A DNA stretch of 64,000 nt from Sediminibacillus massiliensis (GCF_900156915.1 NZ_LT732535.1:1451823-1515822), one strand, 5' to 3'; shown: positions 53,981 to 63,784, numbered from the stretch's first letter. A program made the numbers and translations. Notes: a model not told the origin generated them from the letters alone.

Positions 53981-55450
53981 TCAGGTACCGCAATAGGTAC
54001 GATAAGGAAGGTTTGACGGAGCAGGCGGTTTTGCATACTCTTCTTGTTCTTCCGTGTATGCAAAAGGATTGGACAATATATCGAGAAATTTGTGCATGAC
54101 CGTGTAATCCCCATGGTCAACAGCGGCTTCCAGAGCTTCTTCCACTCGATGATTACGGGGAATCACGGCAGGATTGTTCTTTTTCATCAACTCTGCCGCC
54201 GACGATTTGGACTCTTTCTGCCTGCTTAATCTCTCCTGCCACTTAGCCTTCCATTCTTTAAACTCTTGCGTAGCAAACATTCCATCTTCCACGGAGTTGT
54301 CCAGAGTCAGAGCTCGAAAGGTGTTGGTAAAATCTGCTGCATGTTTTTTCATCAAAGCCAACAGTTCTTCCACTAATGAAATATCCTCTTTCTCTTTATC
54401 AAATATGCCTAGCTTTGCACACATGCCATTCAGCCAGTTATCATGATACAACTTAGGAAACTCGGCAAGCGCCTCCTGGGCGATTTGGACTGCTTCCTCC
54501 TGGTCATCATGGAAAAGCGGCAATAAAGCTTCTGCAAACCGGGCCAGATTCCATCCATCGATATCCGGCTGATTCCCATAAGCATAACGCCCCTGCCTGT
54601 CTATTGAACTGAAAACAGTTGCTGGGTCGTAAGTGTCCATAAAAGCACACGGCCCATAATCGATTGTTTCCCCGCTCACTGTTATATTATCTGTGTTCAT
54701 CACTCCATGAATAAACCCGACCAGCTGCCATTTGGCCATCAGATCTGCCTGGCGTTTGATTACTTGCCGGTACATGGCCAAATATGGTTGCGCATCCTCT
54801 TGGACTTCTGGAAAATGACGGTTGACTGCATAATCTGCAAGTGTCTTTAAATCCTCTGTAGTTCCCCATCTTGCTGCATACTGGAAAGTACCGACTCGTA
54901 AATGGCTTGCAGCGACACGTGTTAAAATCGCACCTGGCAAATTTGTTTCCCGGACAATCGATTCCCCGGTTGTCACTACTGCCAGACTTCTCGTTGTTGG
55001 AACGCCAAGTGCATACATTGCCTCGCTGATTATATATTCCCGGAGCATAGGTCCAAGTGCTGCACGCCCATCACCACCACGGGAATAAGGCGTTCTACCA
55101 GAACCTTTTAGCTGGATATCAAATCTCTCCCCCTGGGGAGTGATTTGCTCACCAATCAGTACTGCCCTTCCGTCGCCAAGCATTGTGAAATGACCGAACT
55201 GATGTCCTGCATATGCCTGTGCAAGGGGGGAAGCACCACCAGGAAGTTTGTTCCCTGCAAACATAGCAACCCCATCTTCGCTTTGCAGTTCTTCCTGAAT
55301 CAATCCCAAGTTTTCAGCCAATGAGCTATTAAGAATGCTAAGCTGCGGTGACTCGACAGGACTTGGATTAACATTTGAATAAAACAGGTCTGGGAGACGG
55401 CTGTAACTGTTATCGAAGTTCCATCCGGTTAAGTTTGTTTTTTTATTCAT
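53981..55450 (-). CDS. selO: Protein adenylyltransferase SelO (YdiU/UPF0061)
   Basis: A pseudokinase-fold enzyme that transfers AMP from ATP to hydroxyl side chains of proteins, linked to redox stress. The 489-residue protein contains [38 protein letters not shown] and the [13 protein letters not shown] metal/catalytic segment followed by [10 protein letters not shown] single cysteine lies near the C-terminus (TYCGT), at the place where animal SelO carries selenocysteine. The length matches the family. The gene stands alone. Confidence 0.95.
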   Translation of the reverse strand: MNKKTNLTGWNFDNSYSRLPDLFYSNVNPSPVESPQLSILNSSLAENLGLIQEELQSEDGVAMFAGNKLPGGASPLAQAYAGHQFGHFTMLGDGRAVLIGEQITPQGERFDIQLKGSGRTPYSRGGDGRAALGPMLREYIISEAMYALGVPTTRSLAVVTTGESIVRETNLPGAILTRVAASHLRVGTFQYAARWGTTEDLKTLADYAVNRHFPEVQEDAQPYLAMYRQVIKRQADLMAKWQLVGFIHGVMNTDNITVSGETIDYGPCAFMDTYDPATVFSSIDRQGRYAYGNQPDIDGWNLARFAEALLPLFHDDQEEAVQIAQEALAEFPKLYHDNWLNGMCAKLGIFDKEKEDISLVEELLALMKKHAADFTNTFRALTLDNSVEDGMFATQEFKEWKAKWQERLSRQKESKSSAAELMKKNNPAVIPRNHRVEEALEAAVDHGDYTVMHKFLDILSNPFAYTEEQEEYAKPPAPSNLPYRTYCGT

Positions 55451-55600
55451 TTTATCTCCTTTGCTTTTACGGTATTATGCTGGTTTTACTATAATTAGTG
55501 TCTGCTTGTGTCATCTAAATATCCCTAGGAAGAAAAGCAGACTAAATATTTACAAATTAAAGACTACTCTTCTCCTATGGTAACATAAGTCGCAGAAAAG

Positions 55601-56119
55601 CTATGGAATCTTGACTACCCGGGTATTAACAGCCAAGTCATATAAGGATTGTTTTTCTTTTGTCCATACAGCGGTCAATATGTAAGTGAATATCATTGCA
55701 TATACAAGTGCACCCATACTGTATAAATTGCCTGCCATTTCTCCCTCACCAATATTTATCACTCTATAAACAAGAAAATGGGAAAGTTCCCATGGAAAGA
55801 ACTTTAACAGAGTTCTAATTGCAGCATGGAGAATCGAGGGAGGCTCTCCATTTTCATCAACCACCTGTATACTCGTTTTCTTTTTACCGATAGACTGCCT
55901 GCCGATTTTGGAATCACCGATGATAAAATAAAGCGAGACAGGGAGAGTCACCATAATAAAACCAGCAAGTTGAGCTTGGATTAGTGATTCTTGATAAAAT
56001 CTCTGTAATGAAGGAAATAAAAATACAGTTAGGACAAAAATCAATGTTAAATAAACCAGAATAAAAATGTAATCAATCATAAATGCCTTAAAGCGCAGCA
56101 TCAAACCGGCGGCGTTCAC
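55601..56119 (-). CDS. RDD-family membrane protein
   Basis: A 172-residue protein with about four spans. The N-terminal GLMLRFKAFMIDYIFILVYLT carries the Arg and Asp of the RDD signature, and KIGRQSIGKKKTSIQVVDENG is the conserved loop. Some RDD proteins take part in Na+/H+ exchange; the role here is open. The GTG at 56117-56119 follows AAGGGAGG. The DoxX-like gene upstream is 38 bp away on the same strand. Confidence 0.82.
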   Translation of the reverse strand: MNAAGLMLRFKAFMIDYIFILVYLTLIFVLTVFLFPSLQRFYQESLIQAQLAGFIMVTLPVSLYFIIGDSKIGRQSIGKKKTSIQVVDENGEPPSILHAAIRTLLKFFPWELSHFLVYRVINIGEGEMAGNLYSMGALVYAMIFTYILTAVWTKEKQSLYDLAVNTRVVKIP

Positions 56120-56157
56120 CACATTTCCTCCCTTCAATTGATGATAAAAGGACTGAA

Positions 56158-56550
56158 TTACTTATCAGGGAATGGCTTTCTTTCAATTATTCCGATAAAG
56201 TTTTTACGATAACAAAACAATAGATACACAAGTGCCAAAAGAAGTATTACTGCCAGCGGAAGCAGGCTGTGGTCGAGGAAGATATGAAGAAATAAGATGT
56301 TGATGACTATTGGTGATAAGATGGAAATCACTAATGGGACAAACTGGTTCATGATTAGGAACATACCACATAAAATTTCTAGCGTTTTTTCCATTATTAA
56401 CAAATATTTAAATTCAAATAAGGCCATTGCTTCAGGACTAGTTTGAATGAATGGCTCTAAATTAAAAATTACAAGATAACCATTTATACCAGCAACCAAA
56501 AATACAATTCCTAAAAACAGCCTGCATACGATCGCAAAGATTTTACCCAA
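56158..56550 (-). CDS. DoxX-like membrane protein
   Basis: A 130-residue protein with four probable spans (IVCRLFLGIVFLVAGINGYL, LLIMEKTLEILCGMFLIM, ILSPIVINILFLHIFLD and LAVILLLALVYLLFCYR), the pattern of DoxX/MauE-like proteins. The TTG at 56548-56550 follows GAAGGAGG; the longer frame from the upstream TTG has no site. Function unknown; probably co-transcribed with the RDD gene. Confidence 0.68.
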   Translation of the reverse strand: MGKIFAIVCRLFLGIVFLVAGINGYLVIFNLEPFIQTSPEAMALFEFKYLLIMEKTLEILCGMFLIMNQFVPLVISILSPIVINILFLHIFLDHSLLPLAVILLLALVYLLFCYRKNFIGIIERKPFPDK

Positions 56551-56694
56551 AAATAAAATACCTCCTTCATTCAACTATTTCAAAGCAATTACTACCGAGC
56601 ATGATACATAACCATTGGTTTTACATATGACACAGATTGAATGGATATCTTAACATTAACATAAGACGGTGAATCATTATTGTGAGATTACAAA

Positions 56695-56727
56695 ATAAAA
56701 CTCAAATCGGCACGGACTTGAGTTTTA
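56695..56727. terminator. Terminator-like hairpin after doeA and before the DoxX-like gene
   Basis: AAAACTCAA/TTGAGTTTT inverted repeat (56697-56726) in the 270-bp gap. The rest of the gap has no recognised feature. Confidence 0.7.
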
Positions 56728-56822
56728 CAGATAAATTCAGCTTTTTTGTACAACTTAGGCCACTGCGCCTATAAATGCTCATTAGCGCCACCAAAAATAC
56801 ACTAGAACATTCTCGGTCCCTC

Positions 56823-57986
56823 TTATTTAGTAATCAGTTTTCTTGGAAAGTTGGTCAGGACTTCACAACCTGTCTTAGTTATCCGGAACGTTTCACTAAT
56901 TTCCACTCCATAGTCGTCAAACCAGATTCCCGGGATGATATGAAAGGTCATATTTGGCTTAAGGATTGTCTTATCCCCATTTCTTAAACTGGCAGTATGC
57001 TCACCCCAATCAGGTGGATAACTAAGCCCGACCGAATAACCGATCCTTGAATCCTTGTAAAATCCGTTTCTGGCAATTGAGTCGCGCCAAACTGATTCAA
57101 CTTCTTCACATGTCTGGCCGGGTTGTATGGCATTTAAAGTCTCATTCAAACCTTCCAAAACTACCTCCGACAGATCCCTCACTTCATCAGAAGGCGTTCC
57201 CAGTACAAGAGTCCTTGCCAGTGGAGCATGGTAGCGTTCATAGCAGCCGGCTATTTCGATGATCACTGTGTCGTCTTTTTCATATCGGCGGTCTGACCAG
57301 GTGATGTGCGGGGAAGAGGTACGGGTGCCTGAAGGAAGGAGTGGTACGATTGCAGGATAATCGCCCCCGTAAGTGGATGTGCCGCTGATTTGTGCATGGT
57401 ATATTTCTGCTACGGCATCATTCTCCCTGGTGCCGACCTCAATAGAATCGATAGCCGTTTGCATCGTTTTGGCGGCAATGACTGCTGCCTTTTTAATATA
57501 TTGAATTTCCGTTTCCGATTTCACCATTCTCAAGTAATTAACCATCAAAGTGGAATCGATAAATTTCGCATCCGGCAGTCCTTTCTCCAGTTCTTTCAAA
57601 GCCTTGGCGGTGAAATAGTAATTCTCCATTTCCACTCCAATACGCGCTTTTTCTTTTCCAGCCTTTTTTAATGCCCTTGCAATTGCCTCCATTGGATGCT
57701 TCACAGGTGATTGGATAAAGTCATCCGTATAAAAAAGGATATGTTTATTCTGAAGCCAAGTGGTTTCTTTCGCAGAGTTTGCATCTTGTTTACGTCCTAT
57801 CCATCTTGGTTCTTCCTCATCGATCAATATCATTACCATCTGATGCACATAAAAAGACCAGGCATTGTAACCGGTAAGGTAATTCATATTGGACGGATTC
57901 GTAATCAGTAAGACATCTATCCCTGTAATTGCCATTTGTTCTTTGGTCCTTCTCACCCTGTTCATATACTCTGTTTTGGAAAACAA
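56823..57986 (-). CDS. doeA: Ectoine hydrolase (M24 peptidase family)
   Basis: A 387-residue creatinase/aminopeptidase-P-fold enzyme. The N-terminal NPSNMNYLTGYNAWSFYVHQ and WIGRKQDANSA, and the C-terminal SVGLSYPPDWGEHTASLR and GVEISETFRIT segments, resemble DoeA, which opens the ectoine ring to acetyl-diaminobutyrate. The flanking eutC and eutB support this over a general Xaa-Pro peptidase. The TTG at 57984-57986 follows GGAGGGGG. Its start is 22 bp after eutC. Later pathway genes (deacetylase, transaminase, dehydrogenase) are not in the window. Confidence 0.88.
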   Translation of the reverse strand: MFSKTEYMNRVRRTKEQMAITGIDVLLITNPSNMNYLTGYNAWSFYVHQMVMILIDEEEPRWIGRKQDANSAKETTWLQNKHILFYTDDFIQSPVKHPMEAIARALKKAGKEKARIGVEMENYYFTAKALKELEKGLPDAKFIDSTLMVNYLRMVKSETEIQYIKKAAVIAAKTMQTAIDSIEVGTRENDAVAEIYHAQISGTSTYGGDYPAIVPLLPSGTRTSSPHITWSDRRYEKDDTVIIEIAGCYERYHAPLARTLVLGTPSDEVRDLSEVVLEGLNETLNAIQPGQTCEEVESVWRDSIARNGFYKDSRIGYSVGLSYPPDWGEHTASLRNGDKTILKPNMTFHIIPGIWFDDYGVEISETFRITKTGCEVLTNFPRKLITK

Positions 57987-58008
57987 TGCTTCCCCCTCCC
58001 CTCCCACC

Positions 58009-58977
58009 TCACTTAAACCTGGTGCCGACTTTCCGTTTTACCAGTGTTTCAAAAGCAAAATCTGCCACCATTGTGTCCTGGATGCCTGTACCGGTCAAAT
58101 CACAGATCGTTATTTCCTCCTCTCTCTTCCTGCCTTTCTCCCATCCGGAGGTCAATGCCCCTAATTCTGTGATTTCGGACTCCCTGATGACATCCCGGGC
58201 ATGATGAAGCTCTCCAAGACGTAAGCACTGCGTTTTGCTATCACATACAATCGTATCGACTTTTGGAAAAGCGGCAGGCTCCACTTCATTCTTATGTTCC
58301 GCATCAGATCCCATTGCTGTTATATGGAGGCCAGGGTGCAGCCAGTCAGCCTGAATAACTGGAGACTCAGCCGGAGTCGTGGTAATAACCAGGTCACTGT
58401 TACGGACAACTTCTTCGGCATCACACCCAACGATTTCTCCCTCGAACAATTCCCCCATTTCATTGATATACTGCTCTACTTTGTCTGCACTTCTTCCATA
58501 AACGAGCAATCGGTCAAATGAACGAACAAGCTTAAGAGATTCAATTTGGTATCTTGCCTGGCTTCCTGTCCCAATAACACCGACTGTCTTTATAGTGTTT
58601 TTAGCAAGATATTTTGCAGCAACAGCTCCTGCTGCAGCGGTGCGAAGATGTGTCAAATATCCATTATCTAGCAAGGCTGCTTGTGGAATGCCTGTTTCCG
58701 AACTGAATAAAATCATTAAACCATTGCCGCTCGGTAATCCCAATCTGTCATTTAGAAAAAAACCAGTGGACATTTTAACAGCAAATTTATCCATCCCCTT
58801 TACATAGGCGGATTTCACGTCTATTTCCCCATGGTTTTCCGGAAAGTCTATTCGCATAATCGGCGGCATTGTCACCTGATTGAAATGAAGACGGGAAAAG
58901 CCATCTTCTATTGAGGATAATAACCGATTACTTTGCTTTACGTATTCACGAATCTCTGTTTCTGTAAATACAATCAT
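58009..58977 (-). CDS. eutC: Ornithine cyclodeaminase-like protein of ectoine utilization
   Basis: A 322-residue protein of the ornithine cyclodeaminase/mu-crystallin family. It has an N-terminal dimer domain, the NAD-binding loop GVIGTGSQARYQIESL (about 125-140) and TTTPAESPV and ITAMGSDAEHKNE segments. EutC occurs with eutB and doeA in ectoine-degrading bacteria; its exact reaction is not settled. It overlaps eutB by 32 bp, so translation is coupled. Confidence 0.88.
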   Translation of the reverse strand: MIVFTETEIREYVKQSNRLLSSIEDGFSRLHFNQVTMPPIMRIDFPENHGEIDVKSAYVKGMDKFAVKMSTGFFLNDRLGLPSGNGLMILFSSETGIPQAALLDNGYLTHLRTAAAGAVAAKYLAKNTIKTVGVIGTGSQARYQIESLKLVRSFDRLLVYGRSADKVEQYINEMGELFEGEIVGCDAEEVVRNSDLVITTTPAESPVIQADWLHPGLHITAMGSDAEHKNEVEPAAFPKVDTIVCDSKTQCLRLGELHHARDVIRESEITELGALTSGWEKGRKREEEITICDLTGTGIQDTMVADFAFETLVKRKVGTRFK

Positions 58978-59962
58978 GTCGATCCTCCTCTCTTAATGCT
59001 TTAAAAAACTGGACCCAATCCAGATTGTTACCACTCACGATCACTGCTATATGGCCAGCTTTTGGTTGAAAATCCCTTTCTAACAAGGCTGCAACACCTG
59101 CAGCTCCTGCCCCTTCTGCGATGATCCGCTCCTTTTCCATTAAAAAAGCCATCCCCTTGGCAATAGCCTTCTCGGATAACAGAATCAAGTCGTCCATATA
59201 GGAAGCCACCATTGAAAGGGTATGGCAATTATCAAGACCGATTCCTCCCAAAAGACTATCCGCCAGGGTTTCTTTTTCTGGCACTTCGACAGGCTTCCCA
59301 GCCGATAAACTTTCGCTCATGGCAGAGGCACCCTCAACTGAGACTCCTGTAATTTTAACGGATGGCTTTAGTTGCTTTACCGTATAACCGATGCCAGACA
59401 GTAGTCCCCCGCCAGATAACGGAATAATTACTTCGTTTAATTCCGGGAGATCCTCCAATAACTCCAGAGCAATCGTACCCTGTCCTGCAATGATATGTTT
59501 GTCATCAAATGGAGGGATGAGCTCCAAACCTTCTTGTTCCTGAAGTTTCAAGCACCTTTCAGCCGCCTCATCCTGTGATTCTCCGCTTACCACGATTTCA
59601 GCTCCATAACGCTTAAGAGCTGACAATTTATTGGAGGGAACGCGATTGGAGACACAAATTACCGACCTCATTCCTAATTGCTTAGCAACATAAGATACAG
59701 CCAATCCATGATTCCCTGTGGAAAAAGTGGTTACTCCTTTCGCTTTTTTCTGTGCCGCCAGTTTGCGTATTTTGTTTGCTGCTCCCCTGATTTTGAAGGA
59801 ACCTACTTGATTGATCGTTTCCAGTTTTAAATAAGTGTGGATTTTCGTTACTTCAGAAAGTGCTTCTGCACGGACGAGCGGAGTCCTTTGAACCAGTGTC
59901 TCTATCTCTAACCTCGCCTGTTGGACCTCTTGCAATGTCACCTTGTTTTCTCGTTGGTTCAT
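58946..59962 (-). CDS. eutB: Threonine dehydratase-like PLP enzyme of ectoine utilization
   Basis: A 338-residue fold-type II PLP enzyme. The Schiff-base lysine is in QVGSFKIRGA, a phosphate-binding SGGGLLSGIG loop follows, and FSTGNHGLAVSYVA lies between. It looks like serine/threonine dehydratase; the neighbours place it as EutB, thought to act on hydroxyectoine-derived compounds. The ATG at 59960-59962 follows GGGGGGAAG; the longer upstream frame has no site. It is first of three genes, downstream of repeat copy C. Confidence 0.86.
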   Translation of the reverse strand: MNQRENKVTLQEVQQARLEIETLVQRTPLVRAEALSEVTKIHTYLKLETINQVGSFKIRGAANKIRKLAAQKKAKGVTTFSTGNHGLAVSYVAKQLGMRSVICVSNRVPSNKLSALKRYGAEIVVSGESQDEAAERCLKLQEQEGLELIPPFDDKHIIAGQGTIALELLEDLPELNEVIIPLSGGGLLSGIGYTVKQLKPSVKITGVSVEGASAMSESLSAGKPVEVPEKETLADSLLGGIGLDNCHTLSMVASYMDDLILLSEKAIAKGMAFLMEKERIIAEGAGAAGVAALLERDFQPKAGHIAVIVSGNNLDWVQFFKALREEDRHDCIYRNRDS

Positions 59963-60137
59963 GACTTCCCCCCTTCCCCTACATTTATATAGCTTTAACT
60001 GGGCATGTATGATAGGGAATTGACCCGGGGCTTGGAGAAATATTAGCATGTAAAAGAAAAATTAGGCTGCTTTTAAATAAAATCGCCGGCTCTAAAATAA
60101 CCCCCCTCTGAAATACTCTGTTTTTCACAATATAGAT

Positions 60138-60496
60138 AAACTGCGACATAACTTTTTTGTGACTTCCTTCCATTCTTTTCGGATTGAGTGGGTAGTCCAG
60201 CGCTGCGGAAAAATACTCGCTTTGGATAGAAAATCTAATCAAGTGGGAAATGGTCCTAGATTTGTTTAACATGGGATATTCCCTAGCCAGTATTCAGAAA
60301 AAATCTAAAAGCGAAGGCAGAACACGCAGACTCCTGTGGGAAAAGCGCGAGTCCGAAGACCCCACAAGAAGCGTTCTTTGCTGATGAGGAGGCTGAGGCC
60401 GTGCCCGCGGAAAGCGAAGTGTTCTGCCGCAGCGAGTCCATGCACTCAACGATCATCAGAACAATTAGAAATAGAATTGTCACTATGTCGCAGTTT
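60138..60496 (+). mobile_element. MITE-like interspersed repeat, copy C (359 bp)
   Basis: The shortest copy, with terminal repeats AAACTGCGACATA/TATGTCGCAGTTT identical to copy A. The ends continue as an imperfect inverted repeat: ATTGAGTG, AGTCCAGCGCTGCGG and CTCGCTTT on the left answer AAAGCG, CCGCAGCGAGTCC and CACTCAA on the right. It may therefore fold into a long hairpin. It lies about 175 bp upstream of eutB, between it and whatever regulated it before. Confidence 0.78.
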
Positions 60497-60534
60497 GCCT
60501 CAACTAAGAATTTCAAGAATTAATAATTCTCCAT

Positions 60535-60573
60535 AAAAAAAACGCCTTTTGAGTTTTTTCTCAAAAAGCGTTA
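60535..60573 (-). terminator. Terminator of the 50-residue membrane protein gene
   Basis: AACGCCTTTTGAG/CTCAAAAAGCGTT hairpin (60541-60572, one mismatch) with a minus-strand T-run. Confidence 0.85.
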
Positions 60574-60618
60574 TATCAGCTGTAATTCCAATACAGGAAT
60601 GTAACAGATTTAATTGTT

Positions 60619-60771
60619 TTATTGTTCGTTGACAGCCAAAACAGTCGGTACCGGCTCAGAATGAATTTCCCCTTTTCTTCTGTTTCTGCGTGTTCTGATC
60701 TTTTCTACTGCAGACAAAGTTAGAAATACTAGTAGGACAGTCAAAGATAACAAGTAAAGAGACATCACCAT
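60619..60771 (-). CDS. Small single-span membrane protein, function unknown
   Basis: A 50-residue frame. ATG at 60769-60771 lies nine bases after AAAGGGG. The product begins with one hydrophobic span (SLYLLSLTVLLVFLTLSAV), then a basic cluster (KIRTRRNRRKGE) and a polar tail. A terminator lies just downstream. This topology is typical of small regulatory membrane peptides, but no family was recognised. Confidence 0.62.
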   Translation of the reverse strand: MVMSLYLLSLTVLLVFLTLSAVEKIRTRRNRRKGEIHSEPVPTVLAVNEQ

Positions 60772-60957
60772 CGTTGTTATCCCCTTTCTACAAAAAATTC
60801 TTCATTTTTTAATGAATTCCACTATATAATACCAAATATTCCTATAATGTAAATATAAAAATACAATTTCTTATAAATTCTTTTATATTCTTACATATTT
60901 CTTCTTATGCTCTTGAATTGTCAGTTAATTCTTCTGCTTGTTTCTGACTGGAAAACA

Positions 60958-61001
60958 TAAATAAAACAGGGCCCTGTTTATTGTTGATACAAGACCCTGT
61001 T
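60958..61001 (-). terminator. Terminator of cadA
   Basis: AACAGGG (from 60995-61001) pairs with CCCTGTT (from 60965-60971) on the minus strand and is followed by TTATTTATG. Confidence 0.7.
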
Positions 61002-61007
61002 ATATAT

Positions 61008-63140
61008 TTATTTATCTTTAATTTTCAATAAACGCAATCCATTTGCGGTGACAAGCAGTGTTGCACCCATATCAGCTAATATGGCAATCCAAAGCGTAAG
61101 CCAGCCTGGAACAACCAATAATAAAGCAACTAGTTTAATTCCGAGGGAGAAACCGATGTTTTGTTTAATAATAAACAATGCTTTACGGCTCAGCTTTATC
61201 GCGAATGGTAGTTTGGTTAAGTCATCCCCCATCAACGCTACATCCGCTGTCTCCAAGGCTGTATCGGTACCTGCTCCACCCATCGCTATACCGACTGTAG
61301 AAGCTGCAAGAGCAGGTGCATCGTTGACACCATCTCCAACCATTGCTACCTTGCCGTATTCTTTTGAGAGTTGTTTGATTACGTCCAGTTTTTCTTCTGG
61401 CAAAAGTTCTGACTGGATATCCTTCACGCCGACATTGGAACCAATGGCATCTGCTGCAATTCGATTGTCGCCAGTGAGCATCGTGGTTTGCTCAATCCCG
61501 ATTCTATGAAGCATCCGGACAACTTCACGGCTTGATTCTCTGACTTGATCAGCAACCGCCAATAAGCCAATAAGGCGACTTTCTGTACCAAGGAGCATGA
61601 CCGTTTTTCCTTCTTTTTGAAACGTTTCGATTTCTTTTTTCATATGAGCTGACAGCCCATTTTGCAATAACTCCTCAAATAAACCAGGACTTCCCATGAA
61701 ATAATCAGTACCGTTTATTTTCCCTTGTACACCTTTTCCAGTAAGCGAAGAAAAGTTTTCTACGGGAATATCTTTAAAGGATATCTCCTTTTCCTCTGCT
61801 TTGCGAATAATTGCAGCAGCCAGCGGATGTTGAGAACGAGATTCCAGTGCTGCCATAATGGAAAGCCACTCTTTTTCTGTACCTTCGAATAACCTAATAT
61901 CGACAACTGCCGGTTCTCCTTTGGTTAATGTACCTGTTTTGTCAAAGGCGACAGCCTTTATTGCGCCTAGTTCCTCTAAATAGACGCCGCCCTTAACAAG
62001 TACTCCATGCTTGGCAGCGTTGCCTATGGCTGTAACGATCGATACAGGGGTAGAGATGACGAGAGCACAAGGACAGCCGACCACAAGAACTGCCAACCCT
62101 TGATAAATCCATGTTACCCATTCCGCCTGCCAGAACAAAGGTGGCAGCACAGCAACAAGGATGGCTACCAAAATGACTGCCGGAGTATAATACGTGGCAA
62201 ACCGGTCGACAAATGCCTGGGATGGCGCCCGTTCCCCTTGGGCTTCCTCAACCAGGTGGATGATTTTGGCAATCGTCGTGTCTTCCACATGTTTGGTGAC
62301 TTCAACTTCCATGAAACCTTCTTCATTCAATGTTCCGGCAAATACTTCTGTATCAATCACTTTTTCGACAGGGACCGACTCCCCGGTGATAGCGGCTTGA
62401 TTCACAGAAGAATGTCCAGACCGGACGATTCCATCCATCGCGATTTTCTCGCCTGGTTTTACAATCATTATGTCTCCGAGTTCAATTTCCTGAACATCGA
62501 CTGAGATTTGTTTGCCATTTTTTCTGATGGTTGCCTGGTTTGGGGCAATGTCCATCAATGTTCGGATCGATTGTCTAGCTTTATCCATTGAATACCTTTC
62601 CAATGTTTCACTGATAGCAAACAGAATGACAACGACAGCCCCTTCTGCCCACTCTCCTATAATTGCTGCACCGATAACGGCGATGGTCATTAATGTCTTC
62701 ATATCAAATCTCAATTTAGACAAATTAATGAAGCCGGTTTTAAAAAGCGAACTTCCGCCTGTTATAATCGAGGCTCCGAATGCCAGTTTCACACTGATAT
62801 GATCTCCATGGAAAAACATGGCAAATACAATACCAAGCAAAAATAAGCACCCTGACACAATAATAGAAAAATGCCGTTTCCATGCTGGAATTATTTCTTC
62901 TGTGAAATCGTTCCTGTTCTCTTTTTCTGGAATAATTTTCAAATTTTCAAAGGAGCCTGCTTTCTCCAATTCTTTTACTTCCGCCTCCCCGAAAACAGTG
63001 ATTTTACTTGCCCCAAAATTTACTTTTGCATCTGAAACACCATCCAGGTGTTTAACGTTTTTTTCAAACGTTGCAGCACAGCCAGCTCAGGAAAAACCCT
63101 CGACCCGGTAAATCTCTTTTTTATCTTCCTTATCGTTCAT
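61008..63140 (-). CDS. cadA: Cadmium/zinc-exporting P1B-type ATPase with in-frame TGA in the metal-binding domain
   Basis: Exports Cd2+, Zn2+ or Pb2+ at the cost of ATP. The core has the phosphorylation site [11 protein letters not shown], the membrane CPCALVIS metal motif, SQHPLA and [11 protein letters not shown]. The original start is ATG 63138-63140, right after AAGGAGGTGA and overlapping cadC by 11 bp. The HMA domain reads GFS-TGA-AGC: codon 18 (63087-63089), the first cysteine of the CxxC site, is TGA. A TTG at 62969 could restart translation and give a 653-residue pump without most of the HMA domain. The TGA may be a nonsense change, an error, or selenocysteine. Confidence 0.85.
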
Positions 63141-63519
63141 TTCCACTCACCTCCTTCTCGTGAAGGACAGCCGTTTCAATCAGACTGCGGACATGTTCGT
63201 CCTCCAGAGAATAAAAGACAAGTTTACCTTCTTTACGACTTTTCGCAATACCCAATGAACGAAGGTGCCTTAAATGGTGTGAAGCGGTGGCTGTCGAGAC
63301 ACCGAGAACATTCGCTACATCGCACACACACAATTCCGGTTCCTGCATTAGTGCATAAGTAATACTCATTCTTGTGTCATCAGATAGTGCTTTAAACATC
63401 TTTGCTATTGGAGAAAGTTCAATCCCTTCAAGAACTTTGGAAATTCGATCCACTTTTTCTTCGTCATAGCAGAATACTTCACATTTATCTTTATTCAATC
63501 TTGCCTGTTTAGCTGCCAT
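63130..63519 (-). CDS. cadC: ArsR/SmtB-family metal-sensing repressor CadC
   Basis: A 129-residue winged-helix repressor of the cad operon that leaves DNA when it binds Cd2+, Pb2+ or Zn2+. Both cysteine pairs of the CadC metal site are present: KCEVFC near the N-terminus (residues 13 and 17) and LCVCD (about 63 and 65). The recognition helix is in VSTATASHHLRHLRSLG. It is first in the operon; its stop overlaps the start of cadA. Two operator palindromes lie upstream. Confidence 0.95.
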   Translation of the reverse strand: MAAKQARLNKDKCEVFCYDEEKVDRISKVLEGIELSPIAKMFKALSDDTRMSITYALMQEPELCVCDVANVLGVSTATASHHLRHLRSLGIAKSRKEGKLVFYSLEDEHVRSLIETAVLHEKEVSGNER

Positions 63520-63536
63520 CTAATCTACTCACCTAC

Positions 63537-63556
63537 ATTCAAATAACTATTTGAAT
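63537..63556. promoter_or_regulatory. CadC operator 1
   Basis: ATTCAAATAACTATTTGAAT, a near-perfect palindrome of the cad operator type, between the -10 box and the cadC start. Confidence 0.85.
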
Positions 63557-63558
63557 AT

Positions 63559-63588
63559 AGTGTATGTATTAATGCATGGAAATGTCAA
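63559..63588 (-). promoter_or_regulatory. Promoter of cadC-cadA
   Basis: Minus strand TTGACA (63583-63588) and TACACT (63559-63564) spaced 18 bp, flanked by the two operators. Confidence 0.7.
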
Positions 63589-63613
63589 TATTCAAATGGA
63601 CATTTGAATATTG
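63586..63613. promoter_or_regulatory. CadC operator 2
   Basis: A perfect 13-bp inverted repeat CAATATTCAAATG/CATTTGAATATTG with a 2-bp centre, overlapping the edge of the -35 box. The remaining sequence to 63784 shows no gene. Confidence 0.82.
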
Positions 63614-63784
63614 ATTTACGGAAGTAAAGCGGAGTTCCATACTTAAATTGTTGATAGTTTGAAAACATAGTGGGAATCATCCTGACCATTTCCAAAATTT
63701 CTTTAGAGAGTTATAAAGCATCTATGTTTGTTTGACTTTAAATAGAAACAGGTAATTCTCCACAAAATGGAAAAACGATAGAGT

